DNA of 64,000 nucleotides from G965205255 sp965205255 (GTDB lineage Bacteria; Pseudomonadota; Gammaproteobacteria; Pseudomonadales; Endozoicomonadaceae): NCBI GenBank assembly GCA_965205255.1, contig OZ242051.1, positions 2,356,001 to 2,420,000 of the forward strand, read 5' to 3'. Shown piece by piece: positions 18,317 to 27,524 of this stretch (position 1 is its first letter; each line of letters starts with the position of its first letter). The notes under the pieces were generated by a model. It saw only the letters and a program-made list of their open reading frames with translations, ran no database searches and was not told where the DNA came from. The position numbers and the translations under genes were made by a program.

Positions 18317-18467
18317 ACAGAATATAACAGATATTTCCTTTGTAGGTAAAGGGCTACAGGCAAATATTCATGTTTTATCCAATTTTTTTTCATTTTACTT
18401 AACGCATTGATTTTATTACTAATTTTTAAAGAGCAAAAAATAAAGGTTAAAAAAAGGGTAATCGTTC
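18317..18467 (-). promoter_or_regulatory. CRISPR leader, truncated by an IS6 element
   Basis: An AT-rich, gene-free stretch of about 150 bp directly upstream (minus strand) of the first repeat, as expected for a I-F leader. It holds TTGCTCTTTAAAAATTAG and AT-rich -10-like hexamers, but no single promoter can be fixed by eye. An IS6-family inverted repeat begins at 18468, so anything further upstream, such as cas1, has been separated from the array. Confidence 0.6.
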
Positions 18468-19282
18468 GGTTCTGTTGCAAACTCGACCACAAGCTGAACA
18501 GAGCTTCCCTCCTTCAGACGCAATTATCCTGCCAGTGCATAAAACTGATCGAAAGCAGGGCGATCAATTCTATCACAATGGTGACCTTTTTTCAGCATTC
18601 GCAGTAGTCATTTCTGGCAATAGTGGCAGACGCTCCTTCCACGGATTTAAACCCTAGCACTTAATGCATATTTCTCTTAATAGGCTCTGTTCAACGATAT
18701 TATTCAGATATTTTACCTGTAAAATATCGACCATCAGAAACAAGCACCCTATTAAAAACAAGGCAAAATTCACCAATTCCAGTGCGGCCAGATTAGCTCC
18801 GCTTTTATCAATCACCACCTTTTTAAGAAGACCATTGTGCCCAATGGTTTTATTCAGAAAAGCTCTGGCTGCAGTCTCATTCTTATGTTTGGAAAGCATA
18901 AAATAAATGGTTTCTCCGTTCGTGTCCACAACACGGTACAGGTAGTGCCAGTCCCCCTTGATTTTGATATAGGTTTCATCCATACACCAAGAGTTGGCTG
19001 TGGCTTTCTTTTTCCTACGGAAGTTAGCTTCCAGCTGAGGAGCATATTTGACGACCCATCGATGAACGGTGGTGTGATCTACACAAAAACCTCTTTGTGC
19101 CATCAGCTCTTCAATATCACGGTAGCTCAGGCTGTCGGCCACATACCAGCGAACAGTCATCAGAATAAGTTCTTGTCTAAAATGACGTCCTATAGTGCTG
19201 ATAGCTGGCAGGGTATACCTCACAAGTTGTATTAATAATGAATGCATTATCTGGAAGATAAGTCTTATTTTGCAACAGAATC
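18468..19282 (-). mobile_element. IS6-family insertion sequence
   Basis: About 815 bp bounded by GGTTCTGTTGCAAA at the left and TTTGCAACAGAATC at the right, matching the IS6/IS26-type ends. The length is right for the family. It contains one damaged transposase gene. It lies next to the CRISPR leader. Related partial copies are at 10718, 20075 and 20798. Confidence 0.85.
18654..19247 (-). pseudogene. IS6-family transposase, C-terminus destroyed
   Basis: The readable 197 residues match the IS6 transposase: RHFRQELILMTVRWYVADSL, RGFCVDHTTVHRWVVKYAP, the first catalytic Asp in CMDETYIKIKG, the second in VVIDKSGANLAAL, then YLNNIVEQS. There the normal sequence (HRAIKRRTRPMLGFKSF...) is lost: the frame shifts into LLREICIKC and stops. 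The expected continuation (IKR-MH-VLGFKSVEGASATIA) is still legible in another frame with an in-frame stop. The catalytic Glu region is therefore disrupted and the element is probably not self-mobile. Confidence 0.85.
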
Positions 19283-19540
19283 GACTCTCCTAATGACGCA
19301 CTTAAAACGTCACCAGTCTTTGAAATGAATCCACATAATTAGTGTCTGTTCCGGTCTAGTAGGCCATAGAATTAGACTCGTTAGATAATGTTTTTTAGGT
19401 TTGGCTTTATTGCTTGTGAGGCTTGCTGCACGTAGATTCAATTAATTAATTAATTACGTTTATATACTTACAGATTTTTTTACATGAAAAACTATGCTTT
19501 ATACGATGAAATAATCTTTAATAACGGAAAAAAAACATTA

Positions 19541-19779
19541 ATGAAAAAGTATGTTTTTGTGGCTGTTATATTGTGCAGTATTAACAGTTTGTCCGGCAGT
19601 GCATTCAACTTATCAAAAGTGCCCCCTTTATGAGTACCAATGTATCTTGCATTGGCATTGGTGGGGTTTGCGGATATTCTTATCGTGATTGTGAAACTGC
19701 GTGCTGTTCGGGTGAAGCAGCTACATGTCTTGGTTCACACCCTCCCCAGCTTTGTTGCACAAAGCCGTTTAACGCTTAG
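19541..19779 (+). pseudogene. Cys-rich secreted peptide, frameshifted in a C5 tract
   Basis: ATG at 19541 begins a signal peptide (MKKYVFVAVILCSINSLSG...) that runs to a stop at 19631. Adding one base to the CCCCC tract at 19622-19626 would join it to a second frame (from 19630) encoding ~48 residues with eight cysteines in the spacing C-x6-C-x6-C-x3-CC-x6-C-x8-CC. This is the look of a secreted, disulfide-knotted peptide (defensin-, toxin- or conotoxin-like), but no family is recognised. Whether the tract is a true frameshift, a phase-variable switch or a sequencing error cannot be told. The next small secreted peptide gene starts 14 bp after its stop, suggesting a two-peptide operon. Confidence 0.55.
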
Positions 19780-19792
19780 AGAGGTGCATATT

Positions 19793-19951
19793 ATGAAAGC
19801 AATTGTTTTGAGCTTAATTGTTTTAGCCCTACCTGTTGCGGCTATATCGACACCCTGTTTAAAAAAAGGAGAGACCGCTTTATCCGGCTCAATTGAAACT
19901 TATAAAAAAGATCCAGACTCCTTTACTAAAACTGGGAAACAGATGCTGTAG
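19793..19951 (+). CDS. Small secreted peptide, 52 residues
   Basis: ATG at 19793 is preceded by GAGAGGTG at good distance. The protein has a strong signal peptide (MKAIVLSLIVLALPVAA) and a ~35-residue, charged mature part with one Cys (STPCLKKGETALSG...). No family is recognised. It follows the Cys-rich peptide gene by 14 bp, so the two are probably cotranscribed. Both sit between IS6 elements beside the CRISPR array, in an accessory region. Confidence 0.55.
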   Translation: MKAIVLSLIVLALPVAAISTPCLKKGETALSGSIETYKKDPDSFTKTGKQML

Positions 19952-20074
19952 CCATAAGAGCCATTACAACCAGTTTGTAGACAGAGATATGACTATTTCG
20001 GCGCAATTTTGTGATTAACTTTGAAAAACAAGCCAACAGCAGATAAGGGGCTAACTCACCCCTTATTTTTTTGA

Positions 20075-20316
20075 GGCTCTGTTGCAAACTCGACCACAAG
20101 CTGAACAGCTTCCCTCCTTCAGACACAGAGTTATTGACACTATCTCAATATCACGGTAGCTCAGGCTGTAGGCCATATACCAGCGAACAGTCATCAGAAT
20201 AAGTTCTTGTCTAAAATGACGTCCTTTAGTGCTTACAGCTGGCAGGGAATACTTCACAAGTTGTATTAATAATGAATGCATTATCTGGAAGATAACTCTT
20301 ATTTTGCAACAGAATC
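20075..20316. mobile_element. Internally deleted IS6 derivative (~240 bp, MITE-like)
   Basis: The left end GGCTCTGTTGCAAA and right end TTTGCAACAGAATC match the 18468-19282 element. The first ~50 bp and the last ~165 bp agree closely with that copy, while the middle, including most of the transposase, is missing. It inserted in or beside a serine recombinase gene whose 3' part follows directly. Confidence 0.8.
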
Positions 20317-20696
20317 TGACAGCAGTAGGAAAGCTGGTGTTTGGTATCTTTTCAGCATTGGCAGAGTTTGAACGGGAGTTAATGGTTGAACGCACTAAAG
20401 CAGGTTTAGCATCAGTGAGAGCCAGAGGCGAGAAAGGAGGCGCTCCATTTAAAATGACTCCAGCTAAGCTGCAACTGGCACAAGTTGCCATGAGTAAAAA
20501 GGACATGCATGGCGGGCAGTTGTATAAAGAACTGGCTATTACACGACAAACACTGTATAGGTATGTTGAGCCTGATGGTAGTTTAAGGGGTAATGGTAAA
20601 AAACTACTTAGTTATATCTGGAAATTTCTAAAAATTGAGTGGTTATTACACAAAAATATCTATATATATTCGGTAATTACTAATTGCATTTGGTAA
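20317..20696 (+). pseudogene. Serine recombinase/resolvase, 3' part only
   Basis: The sequence beginning AVGKLVFGIFSALAEFEREL, followed by VERTKAGLASVRARGEKGGA, is the C-terminal half of the catalytic domain and the linker of Hin/Tn3-type serine recombinases. An HTH region follows (KMTPAKLQLAQVAM... LYKELAITRQTLYRYV). The N-terminal part with the catalytic serine is absent, replaced by the IS6 derivative ending at 20316, so it cannot recombine DNA. The reading frame continues past the normal end (about GNGKKLL) to 20696 through AT-rich sequence. Confidence 0.8.
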
Positions 20697-20797
20697 AAAT
20701 GTTTGCAAACATGGTCCGCTTGGGTTTTTAAAAAATAGATAAGACTGTGAATTTTGTTAAAAGGTAACTTATTGATAATCAATTATATCACAATACT

Positions 20798-20811
20798 TTT
20801 GCAACAGAGCC
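20798..20811. repeat. Lone IS6-type inverted repeat end
   Basis: TTTGCAACAGAGCC is the exact reverse complement of the GGCTCTGTTGCAAA at 20075. No IS6 body adjoins it. With 20075 it brackets the broken recombinase, and it lies 28 bp before the start of the helicase-nuclease gene. Confidence 0.7.
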
Positions 20812-20838
20812 GGTTTATTTCTCAAGGTGGGCTCTTTA

Positions 20839-23800
20839 GTGTCAAAATGTGTAATTAATTTCCAAGCTTCTACATTTTATTCATTAGCTTTTCAGCAGAA
20901 TCAATATCCCTTGATTACTTCATTGATTCTGTCTTTAGACAGCGAATCTGAAGAGCTACATGATATAAAAATTTCACTTACTTGTGATCCCGTATTCTTC
21001 GATGAAGTCATATGGCAGCTCGATTATTTAACACCCGGTCAGGAGGTTAAATTGCAGCTCCAAGGGGTCAAAGCTTCTGTTCAGGCTCTCTATGAGCTTA
21101 CAGATAAAATCATAACCAATCTTAGACTCGTAGCTTCAGTTGAAGGGCAAGAGATTCATAGTTGTGATTTTGAAACAACTATGCTTCCGAAAAACTACTG
21201 GGCAGGTGAAGCTAATATGCCCGAGCTGCTAGCAGCATTTTCGCTGCCTAATTCACCATACTCAGAAGAGCTTGTTGTAAGAGCTTCTAACATTCTTAAA
21301 CAGTCAAACCTCCCTAGTCAGTTAGATGGTTATCAATCCAATACACGAGAACAACCTTATCAAGCTGTAGCAGCTATTTGGGCAGCTATACAAGGAGAAG
21401 GGATCTCGTATATCAACCCCTCCCCAAGCTTTGCAACGTCTGGACAACGTATTCGAATAACAGAAGATATAAAAACTAACCGTTCTGCTGCCTGTCTTGA
21501 TCTTTCCATGTTGTTCGCATCTGTTCTCGAAAGGGCGGGATTGAACACGCTTGTAGCATTGACTAAGACACATGCATTTATTGGTGTTTGGCTGATTGAT
21601 AACTGTTTCTCATTACTGACGATGGATGATCCAATGGCTATTCGTAAGCGGGTTGCCATGCGAGATATGATCGTTTTCGAAACAACTCTTGTAGCAGCGG
21701 ATAGCCAAGTCTCTTTTTCGCAGGCTTGTGCTGAGGCTGATCTTCTTCTGGGCGAGGGCAATGAAGAAAAATTTGTTTACGCACTAGATATCTCGCAAGC
21801 ACGTAAGAGAAATATATCGCCACTACCTATTAGGACGAAATGCTCAGAAATTGATCCGAGTGGGGTAGTAGATCTTAAGACGATTGCAATTCCACCTGCA
21901 CCTGTTTTGCCTCCGGTAAATGCAGGCGATATTCCTCAGGTAGCAGATACACCTGAGACACGTATAGATCTGTGGCAGAGTAAGCTTTTGGACCTCACAA
22001 AGCGGAATCGGCTTTTGAATTTGGCACAAAGCGCCATAGCCCTACGTCTCTTTTGTCCATATTTAGAATCACTAAAGGATATGCTTGCCGATGGTGAAAC
22101 GTTTAGATTCATCGCTTCAGATGAAACGCCATTAGCATCCGATGAAGGAAATCGTAGGCAAGAAATCTTTAAATTTGAGACAGGCAATAATCTTCAAGTT
22201 GAATTCGCTAAGGAGCAACTTAATAAGAAAATTGTAATCGCTAATGACTGCAGAAAAAAGATGGAGTCGAAACTCTTAAGTCTTTATCGTAAGGCAAAAA
22301 ACGATTTTGAAGAGGGAGGTTCAAACACACTTTTCTTATCCATAGGCATGCTGCACTGGAAAGAAGATGATCGGTCAAAGAAGGAGAGCTATAAGGCACC
22401 ATTAATTCTAATACCTATAGAATTAGTGCGCACCAGTGCCAAGTCTGCCATTCGAGTAAAGCAACTGAAAGATGGGGAACCGATATTTAACTTAACCCTG
22501 ATAGAGTTCCTACAAAAAGAACATGAGATTAGTCTCAATTGCTTCCGCTCAGAATTGCCTACAGTTGGTAGGGCAGTTGATATACATACTATCTTGAACA
22601 CGATTCGCCACCGTATAAAAGATATACCTGGCTTTGAAGTAGTTGAGGAACTGGTACTGAGCACATTTTCATTTACCAAGTATCTTATGTGGCTTGATTT
22701 AAAAGATCGAGTGAATGATCTTAAGTCGAACTTATTCGTTGAGCATTTGATTGATCGCCCTCATGAAGTGTTTTCTCAGTCATCACAATTTATCGAGCAA
22801 AAAGATGTTGATGAAAAAATTAAGCCGTCAGAGCTTTATGCACCATTAAATGCTGATAGCTCTCAGGTGACTGCAATTGAGGCTTCAGGTCATGCCCAAG
22901 ACTTCGTAATGGAAGGTCCACCCGGCACAGGTAAGTCCGAGACCATTGCCAATATCATTTGTCACAACCTGGCTAAAGGTCGGCGTATTCTGTTTGTGGC
23001 GGAAAAGATGGCCGCATTAAATGTGGTTTATGAAAGACTCCAGAAAGTCGGTATAGGACATTTGTGTCTCGAACTTCATAGTAACAAAGCGAGTAAAACT
23101 GCTGTTTTAGATCAACTAAGAAGATCATGGGAAGGCCGCAATAAAGCCTCTCAAACCGATTGGAAAGAGCGTGCGGAAAAATTGTATCGTATGCGCTCTG
23201 ATCTGAATGCTTATGTTGATGAACTCCACAAAGAGAGCGTGATCGGGATTTCTCCCAGAAGAGCTATATCTCGATCTACGCGATATAAAAACGTGCATTC
23301 GTTATCTCTTGAGTGGCCACGGAGTATTTGTGAATCCCCAGTAAAAACGAAGGCTGATTATCAACGAATCTTGGATGTAGCAAAAAATTTAGGGCTTGCG
23401 TATAAGGATTTGATTGGTATTGATCTGAAAGGATTCTCGTTGGTTGAGAAGCAAGATTGGTCAAATTTTTGGCAAGCGGACCTTATTGGTGCTGCCAAAC
23501 GAACAATCACTGAGATTGAGTGTGTGCTTCAACCTGCATCAGAATTGATTAACCAACTAAAGTTAGGTCAATCAGATACTTTAGGTTTTCGTGGTATTAA
23601 CGCCCTGAAATCGATCTGCGGTCTTTTGGAGAGACTTCAAGAGAATCCCACTGGTATAGCTTTGAGTAGTCGAGTAAAAACTGAGCTAAAGCGGTTAGAT
23701 CAACTAGCGGATTTAAAAGAGGAAGCTGACACAAAACTCTGTGCCAGCGGAGTTGATCTTGGTTTATCAGACGTCTTAGTGTTGCCAACAACTGAATGGT

Positions 23801-26634
23801 CAACCAAGGCAAGAAATATAAAAAATAAAATGTGGCCTTTTTCAGCCTTCACTAGAGTATCTCTTCGATCAGCGATGAAGAAAAATAGAGTAGGGTCGTA
23901 TAAGGATGTTGAAACTACTCATACTTTAAACGACATAAAAAAACTGTGTGTTGAAATAAAAGAGCTTGCTAAAGAGTTTGAGGCAGACAAAATCTGGAAG
24001 GGCTGGGACACCTCAGCAGAGAATCTCAGAGCAGTAAAATCGTTGATCAATGAGTGGTCCTCAGCTCTTCATGTGCTTATTCATGAGCAAGGTTTGAGCT
24101 CAATTGAAAGTTTGTCTGAACTGAAGAGTACATTGGATACTCAATGGGAGAATCTACAATCGAATGTAGGCTTATTTGCTAGTTCTGCATCATTTATGAC
24201 AGCTGTCCAGGGTTTCGACGATCAAATTGAAAAATTTAAGGAACTTGCAGCTTTAACTGAGATTCAAATTGACAATGTCTCAACTCTTAAAGAAACTCTT
24301 TCAGAGTTGGTTCGACACGAACGAGAATTGAATTATTGGTGTAAATGGCTCGATGTCAAACAGGTAGCTAATAGTTGTCACCTAAATAAGTTGGTTGAAG
24401 GCTTGGAAGGTGGTTCTATCGATCCTGAAGGGGTTGTTGAGTATGTTAAAACGGCAGTTCATACATGGTTGGCAGATATTCTGATTGATGAATCAGATAT
24501 ACTGCGACGTTTCTCATCAACCAACCATGAAGCTTTAATTAATGAATTCAGGCTGCTAGACGCTGAGGTTGCTAGAACTACCAGTGATTATATTATTGCC
24601 AAAACAGCATCATTGATCCCAGAGCCTGGAACCCCAGACACGCCACCTGCATACGGATTTCTCTCTAAAGAATTGCAGAAGAAGGCTAGGCACAAACCTG
24701 TACGTCAATTGGTGGAAACGATGGGTGATTCGTTATTAAATCTCACGCCTTGCATGATGATGTCACCTCTATCCGTAGCTCAATTTTTACCGGCTACATT
24801 TAATTACTTCGATCTTGTCGTTTTTGATGAAGCATCTCAGATCACTGTTTGGGACGCAGTTGGTGCGATTGCTAGAGGAAAAAACAGCATAATCGTGGGT
24901 GACCCTAAACAGATGCCGCCCACGAACTTTTTCAACCGAACATCAGATGACGACGAGAATGATGAAGATTTGGAAAGCATATTGGATCAAGCTCTAGCTG
25001 CGCGGATGCCACATCATAGGCTGACCGGACACTACCGTAGTCGTCATGAGTCGTTGATAGCGTTCTCTAATAGCAATTACTATGAAAATTCACTGGTGAC
25101 ATTTCCGTCAGCTGAAACAAAAGAAACTGCTGTTACCTTTAATAAAGTGGATGGCCTTTATGCCAAAGGTAAAGGAAGAAACAATATTAAGGAAGCTCAA
25201 GCTGTTGCAGATGAAATCGTCCGCCGTCTCAAAGATCCGAAATTGTCAAAACTGAGCATTGGCGTAGTTACCTTGAACACCGAGCAAAAAGTAACTGTTG
25301 AAGATGAGCTTGATTCTCGGAGACGAAAGTATCCAGAAATTGAACAGTTTTTTCATAGAAAGGATGGGTATGACCCAGTATTTGTAAAAAATCTCGAATC
25401 GGTTCAGGGAGTTGAGAGAGACCTTATTATTTTGAGTATTGGGTATGGCCCCACCGAACCAAATGCTAAGACTATGTCGATGAACTTTGGGCCTCTTAAT
25501 AAAAATGGCGGTCATCGCCGTTTTAATGTTGCTGTTACGCGCGCAACTACTGAGGTGGTAGTATTTGCAAGCTTTAATTCAGGGATGATTGACTTAACCC
25601 GAACTCAAGCTACTGCTGTAAAGCACCTTAAGGATTACATGGAGTTTGCTGAACACGGCCTGAAGTCGTTAGCTCGTGTTACTGAGGCAGAGCATGGTAT
25701 AGATCAGTTTGATAGCGATTTTGAGCAGGCTGTAGCATTTGCATTGAGGGATAAGGGTTGGATCGTACAAACTCAAGTTGGAGTAGGGAAATTTAGAATA
25801 GACATGGGGATCGTTCATCCTGAGGCACCGGGCGTATACCTTGCGGGTATCGAAAGTGATGGTGCCACATATCATAGTTCTCCAGCCGCAAGAGATCGAG
25901 ATCGAGTAAGGCAGGTTATTCTGGAAAATCTTGGATGGAGTATTATTCGCCTATGGTCCACCTCATACTTCATTAATCCTGAAGGAGCTATCGAACAGTT
26001 AGATAATAAGCTAAAAGAACTTTTGGAGTTATCGCCAAAGCCTTGTGAAGAACATGAGATCGTTATAGAAGAAGAGATTGAAGATAAAGTCGAATTCAAA
26101 AGTCCAAATGATTTGGATAAGAAGCTATTTTTTGAAGATCGTAATCGATCAACCTTGATCAAAGTGATTAAGGAAATATTAACCGAATGTAATGGAATAT
26201 TCTTGTCTGAGCTTGCATCTAAAGTGGGCAAGAAGTTTGGATTAGCTCGTACTAAATCCAGTCACATTAAGTATATTTATGAATTGTTGCAGCCTTGGGC
26301 AGGTATATCAGACAAACACAAAAAAGACTTGGCTATTTGGCTTAGTCCTGATGATGTTGTTGATGTAATTGAGTGGAGAGGGATTGCTCCGTTTGGAGAG
26401 CCTCGAAAATGGCAGAAAATTTGCTTTGAAGAGCAGCTTGGTATTGCTAAGTATGCTCTTAATAAGAATTTTTATGACCCTATTACCGCTATCAAACAAA
26501 TGTTCACACTTTCGCGATTAAACCAGAAGACTAGTGACGAATTTAGTCAGTGGGTTGAGAACTACACGCAATACCAACGCAATTCCCAATCTGCAACACC
26601 ATGTAATTCTTTAGGTTCTGCTGATGTGTATTGA
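20839..26634 (+). CDS. DUF4011 / superfamily-1 helicase / Vsr-like nuclease giant protein
   Basis: A ~1,931-residue protein. In order: an N-terminal ~350-residue region with a transglutaminase-like look; the DUF4011 segment (RIDLWQSKLLDLTKRNRLLN, ~375); Walker A EGPPGTGKSET (~692); a coiled mid-region; Walker B VVFDEASQ (~1330) with GDPKQMPP; helicase motifs GHYRSRHESL, SVQGVERDLIIL and NVAVTRA; a Vsr/MTES_1575-type nuclease (FRIDMGIVHP, GIESDGATYH, LGWSIIRLWST, ~1645-1715); and a DUF3320-like end. Proteins with this plan occur in bacterial defence islands, and I recall one defence catalogue (PADLOC) naming such a protein Hhe. An antiviral role is inference, supported by the nearby CRISPR array. 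GTG at 20839 is chosen because AAGGTGG lies 8 bp before it. The gene appears intact. Confidence 0.85.
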   Translation: MSKCVINFQASTFYSLAFQQNQYPLITSLILSLDSESEELHDIKISLTCDPVFFDEVIWQLDYLTPGQEVKLQLQGVKASVQALYELTDKIITNLRLVASVEGQEIHSCDFETTMLPKNYWAGEANMPELLAAFSLPNSPYSEELVVRASNILKQSNLPSQLDGYQSNTREQPYQAVAAIWAAIQGEGISYINPSPSFATSGQRIRITEDIKTNRSAACLDLSMLFASVLERAGLNTLVALTKTHAFIGVWLIDNCFSLLTMDDPMAIRKRVAMRDMIVFETTLVAADSQVSFSQACAEADLLLGEGNEEKFVYALDISQARKRNISPLPIRTKCSEIDPSGVVDLKTIAIPPAPVLPPVNAGDIPQVADTPETRIDLWQSKLLDLTKRNRLLNLAQSAIALRLFCPYLESLKDMLADGETFRFIASDETPLASDEGNRRQEIFKFETGNNLQVEFAKEQLNKKIVIANDCRKKMESKLLSLYRKAKNDFEEGGSNTLFLSIGMLHWKEDDRSKKESYKAPLILIPIELVRTSAKSAIRVKQLKDGEPIFNLTLIEFLQKEHEISLNCFRSELPTVGRAVDIHTILNTIRHRIKDIPGFEVVEELVLSTFSFTKYLMWLDLKDRVNDLKSNLFVEHLIDRPHEVFSQSSQFIEQKDVDEKIKPSELYAPLNADSSQVTAIEASGHAQDFVMEGPPGTGKSETIANIICHNLAKGRRILFVAEKMAALNVVYERLQKVGIGHLCLELHSNKASKTAVLDQLRRSWEGRNKASQTDWKERAEKLYRMRSDLNAYVDELHKESVIGISPRRAISRSTRYKNVHSLSLEWPRSICESPVKTKADYQRILDVAKNLGLAYKDLIGIDLKGFSLVEKQDWSNFWQADLIGAAKRTITEIECVLQPASELINQLKLGQSDTLGFRGINALKSICGLLERLQENPTGIALSSRVKTELKRLDQLADLKEEADTKLCASGVDLGLSDVLVLPTTEWSTKARNIKNKMWPFSAFTRVSLRSAMKKNRVGSYKDVETTHTLNDIKKLCVEIKELAKEFEADKIWKGWDTSAENLRAVKSLINEWSSALHVLIHEQGLSSIESLSELKSTLDTQWENLQSNVGLFASSASFMTAVQGFDDQIEKFKELAALTEIQIDNVSTLKETLSELVRHERELNYWCKWLDVKQVANSCHLNKLVEGLEGGSIDPEGVVEYVKTAVHTWLADILIDESDILRRFSSTNHEALINEFRLLDAEVARTTSDYIIAKTASLIPEPGTPDTPPAYGFLSKELQKKARHKPVRQLVETMGDSLLNLTPCMMMSPLSVAQFLPATFNYFDLVVFDEASQITVWDAVGAIARGKNSIIVGDPKQMPPTNFFNRTSDDDENDEDLESILDQALAARMPHHRLTGHYRSRHESLIAFSNSNYYENSLVTFPSAETKETAVTFNKVDGLYAKGKGRNNIKEAQAVADEIVRRLKDPKLSKLSIGVVTLNTEQKVTVEDELDSRRRKYPEIEQFFHRKDGYDPVFVKNLESVQGVERDLIILSIGYGPTEPNAKTMSMNFGPLNKNGGHRRFNVAVTRATTEVVVFASFNSGMIDLTRTQATAVKHLKDYMEFAEHGLKSLARVTEAEHGIDQFDSDFEQAVAFALRDKGWIVQTQVGVGKFRIDMGIVHPEAPGVYLAGIESDGATYHSSPAARDRDRVRQVILENLGWSIIRLWSTSYFINPEGAIEQLDNKLKELLELSPKPCEEHEIVIEEEIEDKVEFKSPNDLDKKLFFEDRNRSTLIKVIKEILTECNGIFLSELASKVGKKFGLARTKSSHIKYIYELLQPWAGISDKHKKDLAIWLSPDDVVDVIEWRGIAPFGEPRKWQKICFEEQLGIAKYALNKNFYDPITAIKQMFTLSRLNQKTSDEFSQWVENYTQYQRNSQSATPCNSLGSADVY

Positions 26635-26684
26635 CCGATACCTTATGGAACCTCTTCTGATCGACTTTTCCCTTCACCTATTTA

Positions 26685-26803
26685 ACCTCAGTTTGATATG
26701 ACTAGATAGAGACTAAATCCATGTATTGGATGTTCAGTGAGGGGGGCTCTCTGTAGGTATCAGCACTCAGACCACTGATTAGGTTGACCAGGAAATAAGC
26801 TAA
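26685..26803. mobile_element. IS982-family end fragment
   Basis: It starts with the terminal repeat ACCTCAGTTTGATAT and then follows the copies at 10424 and 44071 (ACTAGATAGAGACTAAA...) for about 120 bp. Only the end survives. Confidence 0.75.
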
Positions 26804-26817
26804 TTCTAACGCCTTTT

Positions 26818-26940
26818 ATGACCATGTTTTTATGGCTTGCTGTTAAAGGCGTAGTGACAAGTTATAGCCAGCTATTTCACAGAGTTTCAACATATAACAG
26901 CAAGATAAAAAAAGTATCGTAAAAGAAGTTAGAAGCTAGT
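26818..26940. repeat. Palindromic intergenic repeat, copy 1
   Basis: ATGGCTTGCTGTTAAAGGCG at the left and ATAACAGCAAGAT at the right form an inverted pair around a variable middle. It is related to the copies at 40431-40540, 61402-61540 and 62718-62856. It lies between an IS982 end and greA. Confidence 0.65.
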
Positions 26941-26984
26941 TATTTGTATAATAATGTAACCAGTCTCAGCTTACCTTACCATCT

Positions 26985-27461
26985 TTAAATATATTTAACC
27001 TTATCCACTTCAAATTCCAGTTGCCCGCCTGGGGTATTTACTAATACGCTATCCCCTTCTTCTTTGCCAACTAATGAGCGGGCTATGGGGGATGTCACTG
27101 ACACTTTACCAAGCTTTATGTCTGCTTCATCTTCACCAACAATTTTATAGGTAACCTCATCATCTGTATTGACATTAAGCAGTGAAACTGTTGCACCAAA
27201 GATGATTTTGCCATTGTAGGTTATTGTTGTTACATCAATCACCTGCGAGCTGCTTAACTTGGCTTCAATATCTCTAATACGTGCCTCATTAAACCCTTGC
27301 TCTTCACGAGCGGAATGGTACTCTGCATTTTCTTTCAGGTCACCCAACTCACGGGCCTCCCCGATAGCCTTGGAAATACGAGGACGCTCAGTGTTTTTAC
27401 GATGATTTAATTCATCACGGAGGGATTTTTCTCCCTCTGGAGTCATTGGAAATCGTTCCAT
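26985..27461 (-). CDS. greA: Transcription elongation factor GreA
   Basis: The 158 residues are the usual length. It starts [18 protein letters not shown], where the family normally has MTxxGxxxLxxEL. The coiled-coil tip that enters the polymerase secondary channel keeps the acidic pair ([17 protein letters not shown]), and the C-terminal FKBP-like domain has [14 protein letters not shown]. GreA makes backtracked RNA polymerase cleave its own transcript. It is the last gene of carA-carB-greA, a common gammaproteobacterial order, 63 bp after carB. Confidence 0.97.
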   Translation of the reverse strand: MERFPMTPEGEKSLRDELNHRKNTERPRISKAIGEARELGDLKENAEYHSAREEQGFNEARIRDIEAKLSSSQVIDVTTITYNGKIIFGATVSLLNVNTDDEVTYKIVGEDEADIKLGKVSVTSPIARSLVGKEEGDSVLVNTPGGQLEFEVDKVKYI

Positions 27462-27524
27462 TATATTACCTTTTTAAGCACCAGAACTAAATTGGCGCAC
27501 TTACTATAGTTCAATAAATGATAT

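Noticed and set aside
18407..18657. Short open frames between the array and the IS6 transposase
   Set aside because: They lie in the leader and the IS6 end, in frames opposite to the decayed transposase.
20229..20316. Start of the recombinase frame within the IS6 derivative, giving an apparently complete 155-residue protein
   Set aside because: The first ~30 residues are translated IS6 end sequence; the catalytic N-terminal half of the recombinase is missing.
10424..26640. Search by eye for cas1, cas3 or csy genes flanking the array
   Set aside because: None found; the neighbours are IS elements, small secreted proteins, a recombinase fragment and the DUF4011 helicase-nuclease.
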